Part shown: positions 52,254 to 59,924 of the stretch, piece after piece
How the letters are laid out: every line of letters begins with the position of its first letter
Numbering within the stretch: the stretch's first letter is position 1
From: a virus
Virus record (IMG/VR): IMGVR_UViG_3300008261_000027
Location: 54,318 to 118,317 of that record
Strand: one strand, 5' to 3'
Length of the DNA stretch: 64,000 bases
Translations under genes and position numbers: made by a program
Notes under the pieces: generated by a model
Told to the model about the DNA's origin: nothing
Databases searched by the model: none
What the model saw: the letters and a program-made list of their open reading frames with translations, nothing else

Positions 52254-54272
52254 ATGTCGGTAGATTTCAGTTACGAGGATTCCCCAAAACAAAACACCAA
52301 AAACAGAAGAAGTGCAACTAATACACCGGTATTAGACAACTTCTCTAGAGATCTTAACAGATTAGCCAAAGAAGGTAAAATTGATCCTGTGGTTGGTAGA
52401 GATAAGGAAGTTAAAAGAATTGCTCAAATTCTTTCTAGGAAAAAAAAGAATAACGCTGTTATTGTTGGTGAAGCTGGTGTTGGTAAGTCAGCATTGGTTG
52501 AGAAGCTAGCTCTATTAATAACAAATGGCGATTGCCCATCAAATTTAATAGATAAAAGAATTGTTTCACTAGATCTCACTTCATTAGTAGCTGGTACAAA
52601 ATATCGAGGTCAATTTGAAGAAAGAATCAAGGCAATATTACATGAGTTACAGGAAAATACTGATGTAATTGTCTTTATCGATGAATTACACACAATGGTT
52701 GGTGCCGGAAATGCCAGTGGATCAATGGATGCTGCAAACATTTTAAAACCAGCATTGGCTAGAGGTGAAATTCAATGCATTGGAGCAACAACTTTTGATG
52801 AATTTAAAAAACATATTGAAAAAGATGGTGCATTGGTAAGAAGATTTCAAAAAATAATCTTGAATGAACCCACGGAAGCCGAAACTGTTGAAATTCTAAA
52901 TAATCTTAAACAGTCTTATCAATTTTATCATAAAGTGAATTATGAACCAGGGGTTATTGAGACAATAGTTAAGTTATGTTCAAGATATATAACAGATAGA
53001 CAATTTCCCGATAAAGCAATTGATATTTTAGATGAATTAGGATCGGAGAAAAGAGTCATTACTAAAGTACCTGATTCAATAGAAAAACTAAATAATGAGG
53101 TCTCCGAATTAAAGTTAAAAAAGATTGAGGTTGTTAAAAAACAAAACTACGAAATAGCCGCAAAAATAAGAGATGAAGAAAAAAGGGTTGAGAAAAAATT
53201 AGAAGAGGAAAAAGCAAAATGGTTAGACAAGCAAAAAAATAATTTGATTCCGGTTACAATAGAAGATGTTTATACCATGATATCATCAACAACCGGTATT
53301 CCAATCAATAAGATCGATAGTAAAGAGGTTTCAAATTTATTAAATCTGGAATCTATTTTATCTGAAAAAATTATTGGGCAAGACAAAGCAATATCAACAA
53401 TATCTAAAGCGATACGCAGAAATAGAGTTGGTATTAAAGACGGTGCAAAGCCAATAGGATCATTTATATTCCTTGGTTCCACAGGTGTGGGGAAGACATA
53501 CTTAGCTAAAACATTGGCTGAACAAATCTTCGGTTCTCAGGATAAAGTTGTTAGAGTCGATATGAGTGAGTTCATGGAGAAGCATGCCGTGTCTAGATTG
53601 ATTGGCTCACCTCCAGGTTATGTTGGATATGATGAAGGTGGTCAATTAACTGAAAAAATAAAAAATAATCCTTTTTCAGTAATACTATTTGACGAGATTG
53701 AAAAAGCCCATAAAGATGTGTTTAATATTTTGTTACAAATATTAGATGAGGGTCATTTAACAGATTCATTTGGTAGAAAAGTAAACTTTACAAATACCCT
53801 AATTATAATGACATCAAATGTTGGTGCTAAGAAAGTTTCTGAATTTGGTGGTGGTGTCGGATTTGCAACAAATGGTAGCGATCTCCAAAAGGACATTGTT
53901 AAGAAAACCATGATTCAAAAAGCGTTGAAACAACAATTCAATCCTGAGTTCTTGAATAGAATTGATGATATCATTTTATTTGACCCATTAGAAAGCGACA
54001 CATTGAAAAAGATTGTCAAACTAGAGTTAGATAAATTGGTTAAAAGATTAAAAGAAAAAAATTATATTATTTCTTTTGATCAAAGTGTTGTAAATGAAAT
54101 TTTAAACATGAACACTGAAAAAGAATTCGGTGCAAGACCAATAAAAAGAATAATCCAGAATTTATGTGAAGATTTTATTAGCGACGAGATCTTAAAAGGT
54201 AATATTTTAGAAGATAGTCTGGTAAAACTCACTTTTAAAGATGGTTTACAGATAAAAACGAAAATAATATAA
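52254..54272 (+). CDS. ClpC-like AAA+ unfoldase lacking the N-domain
   Basis: 672 residues with two AAA+ modules. Module 1: VVGRDKEVKRI, GEAGVGKSA (72-80), VIVFIDELH. A UVR-like coiled segment around 282-315 (LKLKKIEVVKKQNYEIAAKI). Module 2: GSTGVGKTYLAKT (408-420), YVGYDEGGQLTE, VILFDEIEKAH, MTSNVGAKKV. The folded N-domain of ClpC/ClpA is missing, and MecA-type input is therefore unlikely. The VGF tripeptide (535-537) sits in the loop that in ClpC docks on ClpP. It may redirect host ClpP or act alone as a disaggregase. No ClpP gene in the window. Confidence 0.9.
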   Translation: MSVDFSYEDSPKQNTKNRRSATNTPVLDNFSRDLNRLAKEGKIDPVVGRDKEVKRIAQILSRKKKNNAVIVGEAGVGKSALVEKLALLITNGDCPSNLIDKRIVSLDLTSLVAGTKYRGQFEERIKAILHELQENTDVIVFIDELHTMVGAGNASGSMDAANILKPALARGEIQCIGATTFDEFKKHIEKDGALVRRFQKIILNEPTEAETVEILNNLKQSYQFYHKVNYEPGVIETIVKLCSRYITDRQFPDKAIDILDELGSEKRVITKVPDSIEKLNNEVSELKLKKIEVVKKQNYEIAAKIRDEEKRVEKKLEEEKAKWLDKQKNNLIPVTIEDVYTMISSTTGIPINKIDSKEVSNLLNLESILSEKIIGQDKAISTISKAIRRNRVGIKDGAKPIGSFIFLGSTGVGKTYLAKTLAEQIFGSQDKVVRVDMSEFMEKHAVSRLIGSPPGYVGYDEGGQLTEKIKNNPFSVILFDEIEKAHKDVFNILLQILDEGHLTDSFGRKVNFTNTLIIMTSNVGAKKVSEFGGGVGFATNGSDLQKDIVKKTMIQKALKQQFNPEFLNRIDDIILFDPLESDTLKKIVKLELDKLVKRLKEKNYIISFDQSVVNEILNMNTEKEFGARPIKRIIQNLCEDFISDEILKGNILEDSLVKLTFKDGLQIKTKII

Positions 54273-54275
54273 TTT

Positions 54276-54307
54276 TTTTTGGTAAATACTTTACTTTTTA
54301 CCAAAAA
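54276..54307 (+). terminator. AT-rich hairpin after clp gene
   Basis: TTTTTGGTAAA / TTTACCAAAAA, 11 bp, four bases after the clp stop codon. It lacks a following T tract, so termination strength is uncertain. Confidence 0.5.
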
Positions 54308-54332
54308 CACATATATTTATATGTCTATAGGT

Positions 54333-54424
54333 TATCTTTGCCGAAAAACCTTTTCGTTTTAAAAGTAAGCGGGGTTGAACCCGCCGAAAGACCTAAACCC
54401 CGACATCCTGTTGGGGTTTTTTTT
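54333..54424 (+). ncRNA. small structured RNA or attenuator
   Basis: TATCTTTG (54333-54340) is an exact Bacteroidetes -7 element (TAnnTTTG), though no -33 TTTG is seen. About 75 nt follow with three hairpins: CTTTT/AAAAG, GCGGG/CCCGC (54369-54384) and AACCCC/GGGGTT (54396-54418) with a T tract. CGGGGTT (54370-54376) can instead pair with AACCCCG (54396-54402), destroying the terminator. So it may be a stand-alone small RNA or a terminator/antiterminator switch before the lipoprotein gene. Confidence 0.5.
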
Positions 54425-54432
54425 TACCATAT

Positions 54433-54463
54433 TTTGTTGTTTGGATATTTTTGTTTATATTTA
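54433..54463 (+). promoter_or_regulatory. Bacteroidetes-type promoter candidate
   Basis: TTTG (54433-54436), 19 nt, TATATTTA (54456-54463); one base from the TTTG-N19-TAnnTTTG consensus. The start point would lie almost at the ATG (54471), so the mRNA would be nearly leaderless. Confidence 0.4.
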
Positions 54464-54470
54464 CAATAGT

Positions 54471-54641
54471 ATGAAAAAATATACATTCATTTTGGCCATT
54501 GGTGCTGCATTAGCATTAACGGCGTGTGGTTCAGGATCTTCCACAAACGAAGCAACAGATTCTACTGCTGCACAAGTTGATACAGCTGCTGTTCCAAGCG
54601 CTGACACGACAAGTGTTGTAGACACTTTGGCTGTAAAATAA
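54471..54641 (+). CDS. small lipoprotein
   Basis: 56 residues from ATG 54471. An in-frame start at 54375 would add 32 hydrophobic residues through the RNA element and is rejected. Signal peptide MKKYTFILAIGAALALTACG with lipobox Leu-Thr-Ala-Cys, then a 36-residue Ser/Thr/Ala-rich acidic tail (STNEATDSTAAQVDTAAVPS). Short, disordered lipoproteins are common near Bacteroidetes genes. May sit in the outer or inner membrane. A strong terminator follows. Confidence 0.8.
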   Translation: MKKYTFILAIGAALALTACGSGSSTNEATDSTAAQVDTAAVPSADTTSVVDTLAVK

Positions 54642-54661
54642 GCTAAATGTTGTGAAATTAG

Positions 54662-54691
54662 ATGGGGGTTTAGGCCCCCATTTTTGTTTTT
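54662..54691 (+). terminator. terminator of the small lipoprotein gene
   Basis: ATGGGGG-TTTAGG-CCCCCAT hairpin (54662-54681) followed by TTTTTGTTTT. Confidence 0.9.
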
Positions 54692-54714
54692 CTAAAAAAA
54701 AATTCTTATCTTTA
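54683..54714 (+). promoter_or_regulatory. Bacteroidetes-type promoter candidate
   Basis: TTTG (54683-54686), 20 nt, TATCTTTA (54707-54714), about 16 nt before the ATG at 54731. Confidence 0.45.
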
Positions 54715-54730
54715 ATTAATCTTAAGTTGT

Positions 54731-54874
54731 ATGAAAAAAGAAACATATACAATATCGTTATTTATAATAACAATGGTAATGCTTTGCATGGTTTTTTTTA
54801 TTGCAAAACATTATAAAAATGAAGTAGCGAATCTGGATAAGAGAATTAAAAAATTAGAAACATTAATAAAGTAA
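54731..54874 (+). CDS. small single-pass membrane protein (47 aa)
   Basis: ATG 54731, TAA 54872-54874. MKKETYTISLFIITMVMLCM followed by VFFIAKHYKNEVANLDKRIK: one transmembrane helix (about 7-25) then a charged coiled-coil helix. Two bases before the kinase start, so co-transcribed. Could be an anchor, a phage lysis-type peptide or an inhibitor; function unknown. Confidence 0.65.
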   Translation: MKKETYTISLFIITMVMLCMVFFIAKHYKNEVANLDKRIKKLETLIK

Positions 54875-54875
54875 A

Positions 54876-55298
54876 ATGGACAAAGAATTTACGGGTGATT
54901 TAATTTTATTACGAGGGGTTCCTGGATCAGGTAAAACAACCTTGGGTGAAATTATTTTAAACTGTCCCCAACCATCTGGTACCAAAGTATTATCAGCTGA
55001 TGATTTTTTTATTGATCAAGAAGGTAACTACAACTTTGATCCAAGTAAATTAAAGGAAGCTCATAACCTATGTCAGCAAAAATGCGCTGAAAACATGAGA
55101 AACGGCATTTATAAAATAGTGGTGGCAAACACTTTTACACAAGAATGGGAAATGGAAACATATTTTAAAATGGCGGAAAGGTACAGCTATAGAGTACATA
55201 GTGTTATTGTTGAAAACAGGCATGGTAGTCAAAATATTCATGACGTACCTGACGAAAAGATTCTTCAAATGAAAAATAGATTTGAAGTCAAAATCTGA
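54876..55298 (+). CDS. P-loop kinase (polynucleotide kinase-like)
   Basis: 140 residues: LILLRGVPGSGKTTLGEII (Walker A), VLSADDFFIDQEGNYNFDPS, CAENMRNGIYKIVVANTFTQ. This is the N4BP2/T4 Pnk-type kinase domain, with SADDFF and N-T-x-T-x-x-W-E-M near the base and phosphate sites. Probably phosphorylates RNA or DNA 5' ends. No phosphatase domain. Adjacent to the RNA ligase, as pnk and rnlA act together in T4. Confidence 0.75.
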   Translation: MDKEFTGDLILLRGVPGSGKTTLGEIILNCPQPSGTKVLSADDFFIDQEGNYNFDPSKLKEAHNLCQQKCAENMRNGIYKIVVANTFTQEWEMETYFKMAERYSYRVHSVIVENRHGSQNIHDVPDEKILQMKNRFEVKI

Positions 55299-55310
55299 TG
55301 AGCAAGTTTA

Positions 55311-56429
55311 TTGTTTCATTTACAAAAATTACTAATCCACCACAAACCCCAACAAAAATTGGAATTTTTAAATACATTAGAAAAATATTATCAAGATGGT
55401 TTGTTGTTAAAACAAAAACACCCAAAATTTGATTTAACCATCTGGAATTATTCTCCAAGAGTTCAATATGAAAGATTGTGGGATGATATAACTTTACAAT
55501 GTCGCGGATTAGTTACCAATTCAAAAGGTAATATTGTTGCAAGACCATTTAAGAAGTTTTTTAACTATGAAGAGCATAAGCCAGAAGATATACCAAATGA
55601 AAATTACGTTGTTTATGAAAAACTAGACGGTTCGTTAGGAATTCTTTTTAATTATGAAAACGAATGGATATTGGCCACTCGTGGGTCATTTACATCACCA
55701 CAAGCAATTAAAGGTCGCCAATTGCTTGAAAAATATAATTATAATAGATTAGTATCTGGTTATACATATTTGTTTGAAATAATTTATCCGGAAAATAGAA
55801 TTGTGTGTGAATACGATTTTGAAGATTTAATTTTATTAGGTATGATTAAGACTGAAACTGGCGATGAAATCGATATTCATAACGATAATAATGAAGATAT
55901 TAGATTAAAAAATCTAATAAAAAATTTAAATCTAAAAATTGTATTATTATATAAAACTTGGGGTGAGTCTTATGATTTACTTAAAGAAGAAATTAGTAAG
56001 GATAAAGAGGGATATGTGATTCGTTTTAAAAATGGTTTTCGCATGAAAATCAAGGGCGAAGAATATAAGAGACTACATAGAATACTAACAAACGTTTCTA
56101 ATAGAGATATTTGGATGTATCTTAAAAATGGTGATCCTTTTGATGATTTACTCCATAAAGTACCTGATGAATTTTATAATTGGGTTTCAAATACCGCAGA
56201 CAATCTAGTAAAAGGATATGCTGAAATTGAAAAAAAATCCTTTTTAGATTTTGCCAAAATTAAAAAAAGCTGTAATATTGAAGATAGAAAAAGTTTTGCA
56301 TTAGAAGCATTAAAATGCGATAATCCATCCATTTTATTTTCAATGTTAGACAATAAAGATTATAGAGATATAATCTGGAAGATTATTTATCCATCCTACA
56401 CAAAACCATTTAAAAATGACGAAAATTAA
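55311..56429 (+). CDS. rnlA: RNA ligase 1-like protein
   Basis: 372 residues, like T4 Rnl1 (374). Motif I is EKLDGSLGIL (KxDG, adenylated Lys). Then ILATRGSFTS (III), YLFEIIYPENRIV (IIIa), EGYVIRFKNGFRMKIKGEEY (IV and V). C-terminal helices match the Rnl1 extra domain. A TGA at 55299-55301 is in frame, so only TTG 55311 or a nearby weak codon can start it. The start overlaps a short ORF in another frame. Seals RNA, for example tRNA cut by host defence nucleases. Confidence 0.9.
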   Translation: MFHLQKLLIHHKPQQKLEFLNTLEKYYQDGLLLKQKHPKFDLTIWNYSPRVQYERLWDDITLQCRGLVTNSKGNIVARPFKKFFNYEEHKPEDIPNENYVVYEKLDGSLGILFNYENEWILATRGSFTSPQAIKGRQLLEKYNYNRLVSGYTYLFEIIYPENRIVCEYDFEDLILLGMIKTETGDEIDIHNDNNEDIRLKNLIKNLNLKIVLLYKTWGESYDLLKEEISKDKEGYVIRFKNGFRMKIKGEEYKRLHRILTNVSNRDIWMYLKNGDPFDDLLHKVPDEFYNWVSNTADNLVKGYAEIEKKSFLDFAKIKKSCNIEDRKSFALEALKCDNPSILFSMLDNKDYRDIIWKIIYPSYTKPFKNDEN

Positions 56430-56778
56430 AATCCCAAGAGAATTTGTTGTTAACATTGTTGGGGAATATACTGACTATGAAGATTTTTTTGAAAAAAATA
56501 AAACAAAAATCTATACCGGAATTGTCCAATGTTTCATATTACTAAGTAATAGTAATAGAAAAACAATAAAATATATTGTATCCGCATCAACAAAAAGTAA
56601 ACGAAATGGTATTATTGAATTTAATACCGAATTTTTATTTCGTAAAGACGAATGCGATTTATTGGTTGATTACATTTTAGAACACTTTGAAGAAATTGAA
56701 GAATATGAAAAATGTAAAGACATAATTATTTTATACAATAGCTTGACTAATTCAAAAAAAGAAACTATATTTAAATAA
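56416..56778 (+). CDS. unknown protein in RNA-repair operon
   Basis: 120 residues; start overlaps the ligase gene by 14 nt. IKIPREFVVNIVGEYTDYED, IYTGIVQCFILLSNSNRKTI and LVDYILEHFEEIEEYEKCKD. Mixed alpha/beta, no known motif. Coupling to the ligase suggests a shared role in RNA repair or its control. A shared terminator ends the operon. Confidence 0.6.
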   Translation: MTKIKIPREFVVNIVGEYTDYEDFFEKNKTKIYTGIVQCFILLSNSNRKTIKYIVSASTKSKRNGIIEFNTEFLFRKDECDLLVDYILEHFEEIEEYEKCKDIIILYNSLTNSKKETIFK

Positions 56779-56818
56779 CTAACGTTTAGAGACACGTTTA
56801 GTTATTTCTTGCCAAATT

Positions 56819-56849
56819 TACCCCATATTTTTATATGGGGTATTTTTTT
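56819..56849 (+). terminator. terminator between convergent operons
   Basis: TACCCCATAT-TTTT-ATATGGGGTA hairpin (56819-56842) with TTTTTTTAT on the plus strand. It closes the RNA-repair operon. On the minus side the following T tract is weak. Confidence 0.85.
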
Positions 56850-58299
56850 ATAACATCATTCTAGATCCTACTAAAAAATTGTGTAATATCGGCGTTCCAG
56901 GGGTTGTATTTAAATTGGCTTTATAATTTATACTTAGCCCGAAACGCTTACTTATTTTATAATCAAAACTACTACCCAATAAAAAACCAAAATTACGGTT
57001 AACAGTTGTTTGCCCAGTGACCGTATTATATGCGATTGGTGATGACATAGCAAATACTTGTGGTGATAATGTTATCTTCTTACTATATTGATATGGTTTG
57101 GTCCAGAAAACAACCATTGAAGATGATAATGACACATCATACCTCTTCTCAACATTTTTTGTAAACAAAGAAATTAAACCCACGTTATATCCATAGGTAC
57201 CTCTTTTAATATCTGGTTTAACCCAAGTATACCCCATTAAATTCATTAATGTTCCATTAAGATATGCAAATGTTGATGAATAACTATTAATTGCGTTTAA
57301 TTTTCCATTTTTAAAATCCATTTTTGTCATTCCGCCAGACAATGCAAATTGATTTAAAGAAGACCAAATCATTGCATTTGCGCTATATGATTTATCACCC
57401 ATTAAAGATGATTTACTTAAACCAAGTGATAATATAACATCAAATTTACCATCGATATTTTGTGCCGTGGTTAAATCAGACGCCAATAATAATGGATTTG
57501 TATTCTGTTGTTTTTTCTTTTCCTCTTTTTTCTCTTCTTTCTTTTCTTCTTTCTTTTCTTCTGATTTAGATTCTTCTTTTTTCTCTTCTTTCTTTTCTTC
57601 GGACTTGCTTTCAGATTTTGATTCCTCTTTAGATTCTGATTTACTCTCTGATTTACTTTCTGATTTAGTTTCACTTTTTTGTTCAGAAGAAGATGACCCA
57701 CCACCACTTTTATTTTCCGATGATGATGATGATGATGATGAACTAGAAGAGTTATTTGATGAACTACCACTTGCTGGTGGAGCCGAAGATGTTGATCCTG
57801 CCGAAGCTCCACTGCTTGCTGCAGACGAACTTGCAGAACTACTTGCTGCTGATGATGCTGATGAGCTTGCAGCAGTACTAGCAGAAGAAGACGCGGCATT
57901 ACTCGCAGCCGATGATGCTGCCGATGATGCTGCTGAAGATGCTGCCGCACTGGCAGCTTGAGATGCTGCTTGTGAAGCCGCCTGAGATGCTGCCTGTGAA
58001 ACAGCTTGTGTTACCGTTTGTTGAACAACAATATTTGTTGGGCAAGCCCTGGAGCTGTATGATAGATAAGTTGCCTGCAGCCAAGTATTCATAGCACCAC
58101 TTTGTACTTCTAGTTGTGTAAAAGTTTTAACTTGATCATAAAATGACACTATTGCATTTCCATTAACATATGTTGTAGTTGCAACTTTTATTTCACCGGT
58201 ACACTTATCAACAAATGTTTGTGTAAAAGTCTGACCATTAACTTTTAACGAAAAAAGTATTAAAAAAAATGTTAAATAAAATAATTTATTTTTTTTCAA
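56848..58299 (-). CDS. outer-membrane barrel-like protein with low-complexity linker
   Basis: 483 residues. Signal peptide MKKNKLFYLTFFLILFSLKV, cut before Gln (VNG/QTFT). N-domain with two Cys (about 30-88), then a long linker: Ala/Ser repeats (95-170), a Ser run, then Ser-Glu-Lys repeats (SESKSESK, EEKKEEKK; about 200-265). The C-terminal 210 residues are a beta barrel-like domain (DVILSLGLSKSSLMGDKSYS, KITLSPQVFAMSSPIAYN, FDYKISKRFGLSINYKANLN). That domain is paralogous to the protein at 62203. Probably an outer-membrane protein with a surface or periplasmic arm. Confidence 0.7.
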   Translation of the reverse strand: MKKNKLFYLTFFLILFSLKVNGQTFTQTFVDKCTGEIKVATTTYVNGNAIVSFYDQVKTFTQLEVQSGAMNTWLQATYLSYSSRACPTNIVVQQTVTQAVSQAASQAASQAASQAASAAASSAASSAASSAASNAASSSASTAASSSASSAASSSASSSAASSGASAGSTSSAPPASGSSSNNSSSSSSSSSSSENKSGGGSSSSEQKSETKSESKSESKSESKEESKSESKSEEKKEEKKEESKSEEKKEEKKEEKKEEKKKQQNTNPLLLASDLTTAQNIDGKFDVILSLGLSKSSLMGDKSYSANAMIWSSLNQFALSGGMTKMDFKNGKLNAINSYSSTFAYLNGTLMNLMGYTWVKPDIKRGTYGYNVGLISLFTKNVEKRYDVSLSSSMVVFWTKPYQYSKKITLSPQVFAMSSPIAYNTVTGQTTVNRNFGFLLGSSFDYKISKRFGLSINYKANLNTTPGTPILHNFLVGSRMML

Positions 58300-58304
58300 T
58301 TAAT

Positions 58305-59123
58305 TTAAAAATTAACTCCCAAACCAAATGTTGTGTTTGTTTGAATTGGGTCATAATCAACTTTTATTGTCATATTCTTAAAATCGTGTAGAGCGCCAAC
58401 TTTAACTGTTGTAAAACGATTTGAATATTTTGGGAATGTTATATAACCATCGGCATCTTTTCCACGGTATCTCACAATCTCGTTAATACTACCCACCATA
58501 AAATGGACTCCAGTTCTCTTAACCCTTTTTCCCAAGCCAACATAAAATGAGTTTAATTTAATCAAATCATTAACAAGTGGAAAATCAATAAGGTCTAATC
58601 TTCCATATGGGTAAAAAGTTGATTTATCAGGTGTGAAATTATATTCAGTAATAAAATATCCTTTATTTCCTATTGTGAAAAAACCACCTATTTGATTATC
58701 TGTTGATTTTTGTAAACCGAAACTAATTACAGGTTTTTTCCCTCTAATTGTATCGCGTTTACCATCATCATATACATAAATTCTTGCTGGTTGTCTATAC
58801 CCCCAATCATTCCAATAAAAAGAAGGTGACCAAAAATTCCAACCAAACGTTGGAGCACCCCACATATTCCATCTATTCCAACCCCAACCCCAATCATTCC
58901 ACAACCAAGGATTGTTATTAATTATTATATTTGATCCTGGTTTCGTTTGTTTTGGTCTGTTAAATTCTCTTGGTCCATCATTTCTCCACATACTAATATC
59001 ACTTCTTTGTCCCTGAATCGATGGTATAGATCTTGATGGTGACGGCGGATTAGTTCTCCATGAACTTGTTTGACCAATTGTCAACAATGGCATTAAAAGT
59101 AGAGCAAATAAAATCTTTTTCAT
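58305..59123 (-). CDS. secreted beta-barrel-like protein, Trp/Asn-rich
   Basis: 272 residues. Signal peptide MKKILFALLLMPLLTIG then Gln (Bacteroidetes pattern). A Pro/Arg-rich stretch is followed by a Trp/Asn-rich region (NNNPWLWNDWGWGWNRWNMW, about 70-105). From residue 130 on are alternating strands (ISFGLQKSTDNQIGGFFTIG, LNSFYVGLGKRVKRTGVHFM) ending in an aromatic C-terminus (TFGLGVNF), typical of outer-membrane barrels. It has its own TATTTAT element after a terminator, so it is expressed as a late unit. Confidence 0.65.
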   Translation of the reverse strand: MKKILFALLLMPLLTIGQTSSWRTNPPSPSRSIPSIQGQRSDISMWRNDGPREFNRPKQTKPGSNIIINNNPWLWNDWGWGWNRWNMWGAPTFGWNFWSPSFYWNDWGYRQPARIYVYDDGKRDTIRGKKPVISFGLQKSTDNQIGGFFTIGNKGYFITEYNFTPDKSTFYPYGRLDLIDFPLVNDLIKLNSFYVGLGKRVKRTGVHFMVGSINEIVRYRGKDADGYITFPKYSNRFTTVKVGALHDFKNMTIKVDYDPIQTNTTFGLGVNF

Positions 59124-59144
59124 AGCTTTAATGTTTTATATAAT

Positions 59145-59151
59145 ATAAATA
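59145..59151 (-). promoter_or_regulatory. late promoter-like TATTTAT element
   Basis: Minus-strand ATATTTATATTATATAA, 21 nt before the ATG at 59123, directly after the terminator at 59156-59180. Confidence 0.5.
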
Positions 59152-59155
59152 TTAA

Positions 59156-59180
59156 AAAAGGGGATCTTAGACCCCCTTTT
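59156..59180 (-). terminator. terminator after CsgG-like gene
   Basis: AAAAGGGG / CCCCTTTT hairpin followed on the minus strand by TTTTTTAAT. Confidence 0.8.
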
Positions 59181-59206
59181 ATTTTTTATTGATATTTTCT
59201 TTTTAA

Positions 59207-59923
59207 TTATTTTGTGAATATTCCCTTTTTAATCATTCTATCTAATATTCTGGCACAAGCAATATCTAATGCTTTTTTTGTTGCGATAGAAATAGTTGAT
59301 TGATTGAATTTAACCTCATCAACTGTCGCATCTGATAATAATGTTAATTCTCTAGTTGTTTTTGCCTCACCTAAACCAGATCCAGAAAAAACAACACCAG
59401 TTTCCGCATCAGTAAATCTAACCTGTAAACCGATTCGAGTTACCATAAGATTTTTAACACCATCTTTAAGATTTACCGTTTCATCTTCAGATACGGAATA
59501 ATCATAGCATTCAATTGTTACGAAATATTTCGCTAAGTTAATTTTTCCTCTACCATCTAATTTATTTTCGGAAATACCAGCTTGCGATGCTTGGAATTGC
59601 TTAACCATTCTATTCTTAATTTCCGTTTTATCTTCGGTAAATTTGAAACGATTAAGGTTTTCCAAATATTCCATTGAGATATTTGCTACACCAAGACCTA
59701 CTCTCTTTTCTTTCAATTCAGGATACATCTCATACATCTCATCCGAAATACCTGCTTTAAGTATTTGGATAGGAATTTGAGGTCCTTCATAATCTAAAAA
59801 TTGAGAAATATCAATAGCAGTTTCGAATGATGCTTTATATTGTTCTGTCTTTGTGCTTCCCACAGTTTGGGCAGCGGCACTCATACTCAAACATATTCCT
59901 AATAATACTAATAGCTTTTTCAT
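59207..59923 (-). CDS. CsgG-like outer-membrane secretion protein
   Basis: 238 residues from ATG 59923 (one base after the previous stop). Signal peptide MKKLLVLLGICLSMSAAA then Gln; no lipobox Cys, unlike E. coli CsgG. Core: ISQFLDYEGPQIPIQILKAG, INLAKYFVTIECYDYSVSED, TRIGLQVRFTDAETGVVFSG, ISIATKKALDIACARILDRM. The RIGLQVRFTDAETG strand and the final helix fit the CsgG/HfaB fold, whose ring forms an outer-membrane channel. It could secrete surface fibres or act as a pore. Assignment by pattern; moderate. Confidence 0.55.
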   Translation of the reverse strand: MKKLLVLLGICLSMSAAAQTVGSTKTEQYKASFETAIDISQFLDYEGPQIPIQILKAGISDEMYEMYPELKEKRVGLGVANISMEYLENLNRFKFTEDKTEIKNRMVKQFQASQAGISENKLDGRGKINLAKYFVTIECYDYSVSEDETVNLKDGVKNLMVTRIGLQVRFTDAETGVVFSGSGLGEAKTTRELTLLSDATVDEVKFNQSTISIATKKALDIACARILDRMIKKGIFTK

Positions 59924-59924
59924 A

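Noticed and set aside
54341-54424. tRNA gene
   Set aside because: Hairpins do not give a cloverleaf and there is no T-loop GTTCAA motif or CCA end.
54375-54470. N-terminal extension of the small lipoprotein
   Set aside because: It would translate the RNA element and terminator and bury the signal peptide inside the protein; the lipobox fits only the 54471 start.
55298-55430. 43-residue ORF starting at ATG 55298, overlapping the ligase start
   Set aside because: Basic but unremarkable product fully inside the ligase N-terminal region; the ligase frame has the stronger evidence. Kept only as a note on start choice.
57467-57961. 164- and 159-residue open frames inside the Ser/Glu/Lys and Ala/Ser repeats of the 56848 gene
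   Set aside because: Low-complexity codon repeats keep other frames open; products are monotonous Asp/Glu/Ala/Leu or His/Gln/Leu strings.
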